In this document: one piece after another, positions 1 through 6,142 of the stretch | Numbering within the stretch: position 1 is the first letter of the stretch | Layout: every line of letters begins with the position of its first letter | NCBI GenBank assembly: GCA_030147335.1 | Contig: JASKZZ010000035.1 | Location: 1-9,530, forward strand | Length of the DNA: 9,530 bases | Direction: 5' to 3' | From: Herpetosiphonaceae bacterium | GTDB lineage: Bacteria > Chloroflexota > Chloroflexia > Chloroflexales > Kallotenuaceae | Notes under the pieces: model-generated | What the model was told of the DNA's origin: nothing | Database searches by the model: none | Seen by the model: only the letters and a program-made list of their open reading frames with translations | Program-made: the position numbers and the translations under genes

Positions 1-251
1 GCGCCACCGTCTTTCAGCAACTGCATCACTTTGGGCAGGAGTGTCATGTGCGCGCCGGATAAAATCGACAGCCCGATCACATCGACGTCTTCTTGCAGCG
101 CCGCATCAACGATCATTTGTGGTGTTTGCTGAAGGCCGGTGTACACGACCTCCATCCCGCCATCGCGCAGCGCTCGCGCTATGACTTTTGCGCCTCGGTC
201 GTGCCCGTCAAGGCCGGGCTTGGCGACCAGTACGCGTATTTTACGCTCCAT
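1..251 (-). CDS. B12-binding subunit of methylmalonyl-CoA-mutase type (partial, C-terminus outside window)
   Basis: This is the N-terminal 83 residues of a cobalamin-binding domain protein; the rest lies beyond the left edge. The B12-binding signature DxHxxG is present as D15, H17 and G20 in GLDGHDRG, and H17 would be the lower axial ligand to cobalt. The partner SxL motif is S62-I63-L64, followed by SGAHM. In the family, such proteins are the small subunit of split acyl-CoA mutases: they bind adenosylcobalamin and pair with a separate catalytic subunit to interconvert methylmalonyl-CoA and succinyl-CoA in the cytoplasm. Starting directly at MERKIRVLVAKPG is typical of stand-alone subunits rather than of the C-terminus of a fused mutase. 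The ATG at 249-251 follows a clear ribosome binding site (AAAGGA at 258-263). No catalytic subunit gene is visible, so which acyl-CoA mutase it serves (methylmalonyl-, ethylmalonyl- or isobutyryl-type) cannot be decided. Confidence 0.9.
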   Translation of the reverse strand, partial: MERKIRVLVAKPGLDGHDRGAKVIARALRDGGMEVVYTGLQQTPQMIVDAALQEDVDVIGLSILSGAHMTLLPKVMQLLKDGG

Positions 252-303
252 TGCGTGTCCTTTAGATTATAGTTACGACCAATGTTCTTTCGTGTTTAAG
301 TCT

Positions 304-333
304 ATTTTAGCACTGTCCGCCAAACAGTCGCAA
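304..333 (-). promoter_or_regulatory. candidate promoter for the B12-binding subunit gene
   Basis: On the minus strand, TTGCGA (328-333) and TAAAAT (304-309) are separated by 18 bases. They match the sigma-70 consensus at 4/6 and 5/6 positions. The predicted start near 297 leaves a leader of about 45 bases with a good ribosome binding site. The element sits in the 92-base gap after the TyrA-like gene, so the mutase subunit may be transcribed independently of the aro genes. This is inferred from sequence only. Confidence 0.4.
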
Positions 334-343
334 CTCAACCAAT

Positions 344-1324
344 TTATTTTCGCCCTGGTCGCTTCCGTTGACCAAAGAACAAGGCATTAATGCCACGGGT
401 AGTTTGCGTCTCTGAGGTATCACCATAGTAAGCGTTTTCGCCCGGTCGTAGGTTGGGCTGCGCCTCCAACCATTGGTTATAGGCCTCGTTAGCATGCGCA
501 AAGGTCGTTTCAAGCTGCTCGCCATTTTCCAGATTGTCTCGCATCTCAACCAGTAAACGAATCAACTGATCGATACGCAGCGCAATCGCTTCACTGTTTG
601 CCGCAACCTCAGCACCGTGGACGGCTGGATCACCGGCTACAAGCTGGGTCGCAAGCCGAAAAGGCTCACCTGCAATCGGCATGATGTCACGCCAACCTCC
701 GCCACGGCTAACGCTTTCCATGAGTGCCGTGCTGAGTAACAAAGGCAAGTGCCGTACACTGGCAATATACGAGTCGTGCTCAGCGGCGTCGATATAGTAT
801 GGCTTCGCGCCAATTGCCTCGACTAACGCCGCTACAGTGTCGATGGCAGCGGGTCGTGCGCTGACACCCGGAACAAGACAATAGATTGTGCCTTTGAACA
901 AGTCGGCGGAGGCGTTTTTGAGGTCAGTGCCGCGCTGCACCATTGGGTCGCCGCCGATGAAATCAACGGTTGTAGGGAGGATACGTTGGGCCAGCGCAAG
1001 CATCTGAGATTTGGAGCTGCTTACATCACTAATGATCGTGCCAGACTTGAGCAGCGGAGCGATCTCAGTAAAAATCGTGCCGGCTTCAGATAGCTCACCG
1101 GTAACAAAAATAACGTCGGCGTCGCGCACGGCCTCACCGAGATCTCGGGCGGGGCGGTCGATGAATAGTCGATCACGAGCATCACGAATCGCTCGATTGT
1201 TGCGATCCCAGCCGGTGATAATCGGGCGGCCGTTTGCCAGCACATCCTCGTCCAGCGTTCCTAATGCCACGCCGAGCGATCCGCCAACGATGTCCAATCC
1301 AAGAATACTGACCTGTAACGGCAT
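344..1324 (-). CDS. TyrA-family protein (prephenate dehydrogenase-like) with altered key motifs
   Basis: This 326-residue protein has the TyrA layout: an N-terminal Rossmann domain (about 1-160) and a helical dimerisation domain (about 165-270). TyrA oxidatively decarboxylates prephenate to 4-hydroxyphenylpyruvate with NAD(P)+, the tyrosine branch after chorismate. Family landmarks retained are DVSSSK (100-105, serine of DxxSxK), EHD (182-184), RHLP (191-194) and the arginine of PFR (R223). Two landmarks are changed. The GxGxxG loop reads G9-L-D11-I-V-G14, with aspartate for the middle glycine. The catalytic HPM motif reads D126-P-M, with aspartate for the catalytic histidine (His197 in E. 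coli TyrA). There is no ACT or chorismate mutase domain. The C-terminal 45 residues are a basic, probably flexible tail. The ATG at 1324 follows GGAGGT (1328-1333); the upstream in-frame TTG at 1342 is less likely. It lies 85 bases after a membrane-protein gene and two genes from aroC. Family membership is secure; prephenate dehydrogenase activity is doubtful. Confidence 0.85.
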   Translation of the reverse strand: MPLQVSILGLDIVGGSLGVALGTLDEDVLANGRPIITGWDRNNRAIRDARDRLFIDRPARDLGEAVRDADVIFVTGELSEAGTIFTEIAPLLKSGTIISDVSSSKSQMLALAQRILPTTVDFIGGDPMVQRGTDLKNASADLFKGTIYCLVPGVSARPAAIDTVAALVEAIGAKPYYIDAAEHDSYIASVRHLPLLLSTALMESVSRGGGWRDIMPIAGEPFRLATQLVAGDPAVHGAEVAANSEAIALRIDQLIRLLVEMRDNLENGEQLETTFAHANEAYNQWLEAQPNLRPGENAYYGDTSETQTTRGINALFFGQRKRPGRK

Positions 1325-1409
1325 AGAACCTCCGATGAACAATACCAGCGGGAAACGTCAATTCGGCGTCAGATTCAGTTTCCTCGTTGCATGCTGCTAC
1401 TGACTCGGC

Positions 1410-2384
1410 TTATCCTTCCGGCTGCACCTGCGAAAGCAATAGTGCTTCGGTTAGGATAATCACAAGCGCAAGCAGGCCAAATGTAGCCGGCGATAATACC
1501 CGCAGTCCGGCCATCACCATAATTAGCACGGTTAGGATGCCGGCTTCGTAAGCTTGCCGTCGTGCGCGACCAACATCCAGGCGATGAATGCGGAGCTTGT
1601 AGAAGCGCTGACCAAGCAAATAGGTAAGCGGCACCATTGTCGCTGTTACAACATAGAACACAGCAAAGAACAGCAGTAAGTACACCGGCAAATCCGGCAG
1701 GTCAAGCAGCCATGCAGTCGGTGCTGGTACAAACGCCAGCAGATAGCCAAGCAGACCAAAGCCAACCATACCCTGCCAGCCAATCCCTGGCAGCGCCAAA
1801 CGGAGCTGAATTGGCACAAAGGTAAGCGCCGCGGCTGTTGTCCATACCAGTGGCACCAGTGCGCGTGGTCCGATGCCCATCACTGGCTGTTGCGGAACGC
1901 TGATCAACACAGCAAGCGCTACAAACCATCCAATAATTGCTATGCCAATTACCCATGGCTTTGCAGCCCACGGGCCTTGCATTGGCTCCGGCTCCCAGTC
2001 CAGCAATACCGGCTCACGCACGCGCTTCCCCGGCCCTTGCGTATCCACTTGCTGTGTCGGTTGATTCAGTGGCTGTGACCGAACCCGCGTTGGCCGCGTA
2101 TCGGCGGCGACTTGCTGCTCAATGCGCCGCTTCAGTGAACGTGGACGCGATGGTTGAATATCGATGTCGTCGTCAAGGACCGGTCGCGATGGCTGTATAT
2201 CGGCGTTGTTATCATGCACTGGGCGCGACTGCAACGGCTGGATATTCTCGTCATCTGCCGAGGATGCTACGTTTGGCTCTGACGGCGCTTCTGACTCTGT
2301 GTCTGTGGAAGCCGTCGATACCTCGGCGCTCATATCCGCCCGCGTCTCGATCTCGTCGGGTTGTGCTGGATGCAAATTACTCAT
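1410..2384 (-). CDS. hypothetical membrane protein with disordered repeat-containing N-terminus
   Basis: I do not recognise this 324-residue protein. Residues 1-140 are hydrophilic and rich in Ser, Asp, Glu, Pro and Gln, probably disordered. They include three imperfect copies of a 13-15 residue unit built on IQPSRP (about 48-81), then a basic patch (KRR, 85-87). Residues 143-320 contain about six hydrophobic segments: roughly 144-163, 174-198, 204-227, 233-257, 281-297 and 301-318. The loop at 259-278 is strongly basic (RFYKLRIHRLDVGRARR), so by the positive-inside rule it and the N-terminus should both be cytoplasmic if there are six spans. There are no catalytic motifs. The ATG at 2384 has no obvious ribosome binding site; the ATG at residue 18 (2333) has a weak GGGCGG upstream and is an alternative. 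It lies 57 bases after aroC and before the TyrA-like gene, so it is probably in the same transcript. A role in aromatic amino acid metabolism is not implied by the protein itself. Confidence 0.8.
   Translation of the reverse strand: MSNLHPAQPDEIETRADMSAEVSTASTDTESEAPSEPNVASSADDENIQPLQSRPVHDNNADIQPSRPVLDDDIDIQPSRPRSLKRRIEQQVAADTRPTRVRSQPLNQPTQQVDTQGPGKRVREPVLLDWEPEPMQGPWAAKPWVIGIAIIGWFVALAVLISVPQQPVMGIGPRALVPLVWTTAAALTFVPIQLRLALPGIGWQGMVGFGLLGYLLAFVPAPTAWLLDLPDLPVYLLLFFAVFYVVTATMVPLTYLLGQRFYKLRIHRLDVGRARRQAYEAGILTVLIMVMAGLRVLSPATFGLLALVIILTEALLLSQVQPEG
2146..2262 (-). repeat. 39-bp imperfect tandem repeat inside the membrane-protein gene
   Basis: Two 39-base units (2146-2184 and 2185-2223) and a third, diverged and longer unit begin with the same CGCGATGG-like core on the + strand. 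They are in frame and encode 13-residue units of the form DIQPSRPVLDDDI. The third unit has a 6-base insertion, giving IQPLQSRP in place of IQPSRP. Unit length is a multiple of three, so copy number can change without breaking the gene. The encoded region is the disordered N-terminal tail. Confidence 0.7.
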
Positions 2385-2442
2385 GATATGTTGAGGCAGT
2401 GCTTCTTTGATGCCATGTCTTCATGCTTCAATCACTTATTAG

Positions 2443-3513
2443 TTATACACGGGCCGCGCGTTGCCGAAGCCAGTGATCGGCCAGCACCAGCAGCAGCATG
2501 GCTTCGGCTACTGGCACCAGACGCGGCAATACGGTCGGATCGTGTCGTCCTTTGACAGAGATCACCGCTGACTCGCCCATCTGGTTGACAGTTTGTTGTT
2601 CTTGAGCGATAGACGCCGGTGGTTTCGCTGCAACCCGCACGATGATCTCCTCGCCGGTAGAAATGCCGCCAAGAATACCCCCGGCGTGATTAGTTTTGGT
2701 CCCAATCATGCCATTTTCCCGTTGCATAAACGGGTCGTTGTTGTGTGATCCACGCCGCTCCGCCGCATCAAAACCCGCGCCGATCTCAACGCCTTTGACG
2801 GCGGGAATACTGAGCATGGCCTTGCCGATATCGGCATCAAGCTTATCGAAGACTGGCTCGCCAAGACCGGGTGGTACGTTACGGGCACGGATTTCTACCA
2901 CGCCGCCAAGCGAGTCGAGCGAACGACGAGCCTGGTCAACAAGCTCGACCATCTGCGGCGCAACGTCCGGATCTGGGCAGCGCATGGGATTGCGCTCGAT
3001 CTCGTCCTCGACGATGCGCTGTGCTCGAAGATTGGCAACTTGAAGTGTATAGCCTAGCACCGAAATACCAGCCGTTGCCAGGAGTTTACGTGCAACAGCA
3101 CCAGCAGCAACACGACCAACGGTTTCGCGCGCCGAGGAACGTCCTCCGCCTCGATAATCACGTAGACCAAATTTGGCGTCCCAGGTGTAGTCGGCATGGC
3201 CGGGACGATACAGATCTTTTATCGCGTCGTAGTCTTGTGAGCGAGCGTTGGTGTTCTCCACCACAAGCGCGATCGGTGTACCGGTAGTCCGGCCTTCAAA
3301 CACGCCCGACAAGATACGAACGGTATCGGGTTCGTTGCGCGACGATGTCATGCGGCTTTGCCCAACCCGTCGACGGTCAAGATCGCGCTGCACATCCGTT
3401 TCGTCCAGCAGCAGCCCCGCCGGACAACCGTCCACGACCACACCCACGGCGGCTCCATGCGACTCGCCAAAGGTAGTGATCCGAAACAGCGTGCCGAAAC
3501 TGCTACCGCCCAT
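2443..3513 (-). CDS. aroC: chorismate synthase
   Basis: The 356-residue product is a full-length AroC, which converts 5-enolpyruvylshikimate-3-phosphate to chorismate using reduced FMN, the last step of the shikimate pathway in the cytoplasm. Family signatures run through the protein: FGESHG (15-20, with H19), the RRR..GQSR region (47-54), SGVFEG..TGTP (69-80), RPGHADYTWDAKFG (103-116, with the conserved H106), RDYRGGGRSSARET (118-131), the NHAGGILGGIS stretch (275-285) and GRHDP (322-326, with D325). The usual RRxPGQ proline is valine here (V50), a small oddity. The ATG at 3513 is chosen because MGGSSFGTLFR matches the conserved family N-terminus; an in-frame TTG at 3558 would add 15 residues lacking family similarity. 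Only a weak GGGTTG precedes the ATG, but the start overlaps the last 11 bases of the upstream gene, which suggests translational coupling. Confidence 0.97.
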   Translation of the reverse strand: MGGSSFGTLFRITTFGESHGAAVGVVVDGCPAGLLLDETDVQRDLDRRRVGQSRMTSSRNEPDTVRILSGVFEGRTTGTPIALVVENTNARSQDYDAIKDLYRPGHADYTWDAKFGLRDYRGGGRSSARETVGRVAAGAVARKLLATAGISVLGYTLQVANLRAQRIVEDEIERNPMRCPDPDVAPQMVELVDQARRSLDSLGGVVEIRARNVPPGLGEPVFDKLDADIGKAMLSIPAVKGVEIGAGFDAAERRGSHNNDPFMQRENGMIGTKTNHAGGILGGISTGEEIIVRVAAKPPASIAQEQQTVNQMGESAVISVKGRHDPTVLPRLVPVAEAMLLLVLADHWLRQRAARV

Positions 3514-4666
3514 AGCTGTGTACAACCCGACGTGGGTAGAACGCGCGACGGCTAGCAACTGACAAGATCCAGAACAAGGCGGTAAACGCGGTCAGTCCGG
3601 CAATGCCCTGTACAACGACATTGTTGAGTGAAAAACCACCCATCTGCGCCGTTGTGAACGTGAAATCCGGTACCAATAGTGCAACTGCGCCCGCGAGCGT
3701 TAGTGTCGCGATCAGCAGGTTGAGCCACCAGGCCCAGCGTTGGTGGAAGCCAAATCCAAGCGCAATAATTAGGTCGAGTACTGCTATACCGGCTAGTATG
3801 CCGATTGAGCTCCAATAGGTTGCTGTCAACACGCCTGGAGCCAGTTGCGCGCCAAATGATGCTAGTAGCCCATTAGCAGCTTGTTCAAACGCTTCGGTGC
3901 CAAAGTACAGGCTGATACCGGCAAGTGTCGCAGCCGCGCCAAGGCCAAGCAAGTACAGCAACATAATCAGCCAGCGAGCCACGTTTGCCAATGGACTGCG
4001 TCGCTCTTCAACCATGTCGTCGGGCACTGCTGTAGGGACTGGAACGGCTGTCATGCGGTCGGTATAGGCCGTATCAGCCGGTGTTGCCATTGGTCGTGCC
4101 TGCGTTTGCATACGGTCGGTTTGAAAAGACCTTGCTTCCGCTGGCGCACGCCCTGTTGCCGGCATTGCCTGAGTTGATGCATCGTAAATCGTTGCATGAG
4201 GCGCTGCTTGGGGTTGTGCAGGCGTGTTATACGTTCCGATAGACGCTGCCGCGTTCGCCTGCGTTGGCGCGTCATAAATGTTGGCCTGATGATCAACGTC
4301 CGGAGCTGTACGCATTGGTTGTGTTGCGCCGGTAGCCATCATCGGTGTGGTACGACCGGTAGCCGGGGCTTCGGCTGCGGACGCTGCAAAAACTGCCGGT
4401 TGGGTTTGACGAAGCCACGCAAGACCTTGTTGTGCCCGCTGATTGCTTGGCGCAATTGCGAGCGCGTGCTCAAGGGCAGATCGTTGTTCATGCGGATCGG
4501 ATGTTATGCCGCCAAGCCATACCCAGGCGTCGGCATTGAACGGATTAGCCGCTACCAGTTGACGTAACATGCGAACGGCTTCGTCTCGTCGTCCGCTTCT
4601 CGCGGCTGTGATCGCCTCATCAAGGGAGCTGTGCATTTGATCGCTCATCAGTTCTCTCTGCGTCAT
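3503..4666 (-). CDS. TPR-motif protein with Ala/Pro/Thr-rich linker and four-helix membrane domain
   Basis: I do not recognise a specific family for this 387-residue protein. Residues 12-85 form one to two TPR-like helical pairs (for example DEAVRMLRQLVAANPFNADAWVWLG, 28-52, and a second unit ending HALAIAPSN). Residues 90-215 are a low-complexity linker rich in Ala, Pro, Thr and Gln, with a recurring IYDA.TQA motif at about 130-137 and 160-167. Residues 230-372 hold four hydrophobic segments (about 230-254, 284-305, 312-332 and 350-371), ending in a basic tail. The TPR part is probably cytoplasmic and may bind a partner near the membrane. The ATG at 4666 follows AGAGGT, 7 bases upstream; an in-frame GTG at 4675 and an ATG at 4648 are alternatives. 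Its 3' end overlaps aroC by 11 bases, so the two are very probably co-transcribed. It starts 88 bases after the glycosyltransferase gene. Confidence 0.8.
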   Translation of the reverse strand: MTQRELMSDQMHSSLDEAITAARSGRRDEAVRMLRQLVAANPFNADAWVWLGGITSDPHEQRSALEHALAIAPSNQRAQQGLAWLRQTQPAVFAASAAEAPATGRTTPMMATGATQPMRTAPDVDHQANIYDAPTQANAAASIGTYNTPAQPQAAPHATIYDASTQAMPATGRAPAEARSFQTDRMQTQARPMATPADTAYTDRMTAVPVPTAVPDDMVEERRSPLANVARWLIMLLYLLGLGAAATLAGISLYFGTEAFEQAANGLLASFGAQLAPGVLTATYWSSIGILAGIAVLDLIIALGFGFHQRWAWWLNLLIATLTLAGAVALLVPDFTFTTAQMGGFSLNNVVVQGIAGLTAFTALFWILSVASRRAFYPRRVVHSYGR

Positions 4667-4754
4667 ATAAAGCACCTCTTAGCCAATGAGTAAAGTTGCT
4701 ATAAATGCGGCGTTAGCGGCAAACGGCTGCAAACACGGCATCGTCGTGCATCCA

Positions 4755-5966
4755 CTAATGACCCCACGGCGTAGTGTGCCATTCGTTGTGAGCATGGCCG
4801 TACGTTGATGCTGTTTGGGCGGCGATTCGCTCCCAAGTAAACTCGCGCTTAACCATGTCGGAAGCGTTGTGCGCTCGCTCTGCTGTCCAATCGGGCCGCA
4901 TCAAGCTATGCAGAATGCCCCAAGCAAGCGAATCAGCATCGCCGCACCGTGTTAATATTCCAGTCTGATGCGGCCTTACAAATTCGGCAAGACCACCCGT
5001 CTCGGAAGCAACAACAGGACAGCCATAGGCCATCGCCTCCAGCGCTACAATGCCAAACGGCTCGTACAAGCTTGGAAACACCGCGACATCAGCCACTTGA
5101 TACAGCTTATCACGAACATCGTCAGCGATAAAGCCTGTAAATACAAACTGCTCGCTGACATTGTATTTGTGGGCAAGCATGCGCAGTTCGTCCAGGAAAA
5201 CACCAGTGCCGGCAATTACAAATTTGACATTGGGCATCTGCTCCACAATCTGAGGCGCGGCTTGAATCAGCACCTGCACCCCTTTTTCGTGGACCAGTCG
5301 CCCAACATAGTACACGATCTGTTGCTCAGGTTGGGCATAAAGCGCTCGAAAGGAAGCACGTTCCCGGTCGCTCATCGCAATCGTTTGCGGCAGCTGCACG
5401 CCATTGTAAATAACGTCGAGTTTGTCGAATGGAACGGTAAAGAATTTATGCACCTGCTGAGCCATGTAGTTGCTCACCGTAATCACGCGCCACGACTCAT
5501 AGGTTAGCCACCATTCAGTACCATTGATCGCGACAGATTGCTCATTTGAAAGCGCGCCTTGCATCCGGCCATGCTCCATCGAGTGAACAGTGACAATCAG
5601 CGGACGTTTGAGCGCGTACTTGAGGGCAACGCTAGCATATGCTACCAACCAATCATGCCCATGAATAATGTCGAACCCGCCAAGCTCGGCTGCTAGTTCG
5701 TAGCCTTTGCGCTCAAGCTGCTGATTGCTTGCCTGGCTCAATGCAATAATGTTTGGATAACTGTCAATCGTATCTGTCATAGGGACGCGATACACTGTTG
5801 CGCCGTCGCACAGCTGTTCCACTGCAGCTCCCCCTCGCAGCCCTGGCGTTATGACGTGGACTTCCAGTCCATGTTCCGCCAAAGCAGGGGCAAGGTCGGC
5901 GACATGCTTGCCGAGGCCGCCTACAACATGGGGCGGAAATTCCCACGACAGCATCAAAACTCGCAA
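4755..5966 (-). CDS. GT4-family glycosyltransferase, glycogen-synthase-like
   Basis: This 403-residue protein is a retaining GT-B glycosyltransferase of family GT4. The N-terminal domain (1-190) starts with LSWEFPPHVVGGLGKHV, a donor/acceptor glycine loop common to glycogen-synthase-like GT4 enzymes. HGHDW (102-106) and TVHSMEHGR (126-134) follow. The C-terminal nucleotide-sugar domain has VGRLVHEKG (221-229; R223 and K228 would contact the diphosphate) and the E-x7-E motif E302/E310 in SLYEPFGIVALEAM, then SETGGLAEFV. It probably transfers glucose or another hexose from an ADP-, UDP- or GDP-sugar to a glucan or other acceptor in the cytoplasm. The WEFPP..GGLG start suggests an alpha-glucan or maltose-1-phosphate synthase type, but the substrate cannot be read from sequence. 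The start is TTG at 5966, six bases after a perfect AGGAGG (5973-5978), giving the canonical MRVLMLSWEFPP. A GTG at 5990 would place the AGGAGG inside the gene and is rejected. Confidence 0.9.
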   Translation of the reverse strand: MRVLMLSWEFPPHVVGGLGKHVADLAPALAEHGLEVHVITPGLRGGAAVEQLCDGATVYRVPMTDTIDSYPNIIALSQASNQQLERKGYELAAELGGFDIIHGHDWLVAYASVALKYALKRPLIVTVHSMEHGRMQGALSNEQSVAINGTEWWLTYESWRVITVSNYMAQQVHKFFTVPFDKLDVIYNGVQLPQTIAMSDRERASFRALYAQPEQQIVYYVGRLVHEKGVQVLIQAAPQIVEQMPNVKFVIAGTGVFLDELRMLAHKYNVSEQFVFTGFIADDVRDKLYQVADVAVFPSLYEPFGIVALEAMAYGCPVVASETGGLAEFVRPHQTGILTRCGDADSLAWGILHSLMRPDWTAERAHNASDMVKREFTWERIAAQTASTYGHAHNEWHTTPWGH

Positions 5967-5978
5967 GCATGTCCTCCT
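5964..5978 (-). promoter_or_regulatory. AGGAGG ribosome binding site with TTG start
   Basis: AGGAGG at 5973-5978 is a perfect anti-16S match, separated by six bases (ACATGC) from TTG at 5964-5966. It fixes the start of the glycosyltransferase and is the strongest Shine-Dalgarno in the window. The ATG inside the spacer (ACATGC) is out of frame. Confidence 0.8.
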
Positions 5979-6006
5979 ACAACACGTCACTATGTTGATT
6001 AAGGTA

Positions 6007-6045
6007 AGCTGATACCAGCTGTCAAGAATGATACCAGTGTATCAT
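6007..6045 (-). promoter_or_regulatory. operator-like repeats around a TTGACA in the glycosyltransferase leader
   Basis: An 18-base inverted repeat with 7-bp arms (ATGATAC / GTATCAT, 6028-6045) lies beside a smaller one with 5-bp arms (AGCTG / CAGCT, 6007-6020). Both share the 9-base direct repeat TGATACCAG (6010-6018 and 6029-6037), 19 bases apart. Between them on the minus strand is a consensus -35 hexamer TTGACA (6020-6025). The -10 region is weak: CTTAAT after 16 bases or TTAATC after 17. The layout looks like a regulated promoter with two operator half-sites for the downstream glycosyltransferase operon. This is inferred from sequence; the regulator is unknown. Confidence 0.45.
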
Positions 6046-6090
6046 GAGCGGCATATTGTAACGCAGATTTGCCAAGCAGCGAAATACACG

Positions 6091-6124
6091 CACAAAAGGA
6101 TGCCCGTCCGGGCATCCTTTTGTG
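6091..6124 (-). terminator. intrinsic terminator after the TPR gene
   Basis: A perfect inverted repeat has 16-base arms (CACAAAAGGATGCCCG and its complement) and only two bases between them; the real loop is probably GTCC or larger. A CCTTTT run within the 3' arm gives the T-tract on either strand, because the A-run pairs with it. It begins 19 bases beyond the TPR gene stop (6143) and ends before the glycosyltransferase leader, so it separates these two minus-strand units. Confidence 0.85.
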
Positions 6125-6142
6125 GGGATTATTGGAAATGGT

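Noticed and set aside
266..271. Perfect TATAAT on the minus strand
   Set aside because: It touches the ribosome binding site of the B12-subunit gene and lacks a -35 at a suitable distance; a start from it would cut the Shine-Dalgarno off the transcript.
310..326. Small stem ACTGT/ACAGT after the TyrA-like gene, considered as a terminator
   Set aside because: The stem is only five pairs, with no T-run after it, and it overlaps the candidate promoter.
139..390. 83-codon open frame on the + strand
   Set aside because: Mostly antisense to the B12-binding subunit and to the 3' end of the TyrA-like gene; no start signal.
1937..2386. 149-codon open frame on the + strand
   Set aside because: Antisense to the repeat-containing membrane-protein gene; the residue pattern (Ala/Arg/Cys-rich) is what the complement of a Pro/Asp/Ser-rich gene gives.
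3514..3558. 15-residue N-terminal extension of chorismate synthase from a TTG
   Set aside because: The added residues lie in the overlap with the upstream gene and precede the conserved family N-terminus; the ATG at 3513 fits better.
4968..5507. 179-codon open frame on the + strand
   Set aside because: It lies wholly antisense to the conserved glycosyltransferase motifs; the composition is that of a shadow frame, and no ribosome binding site or family signature is present.
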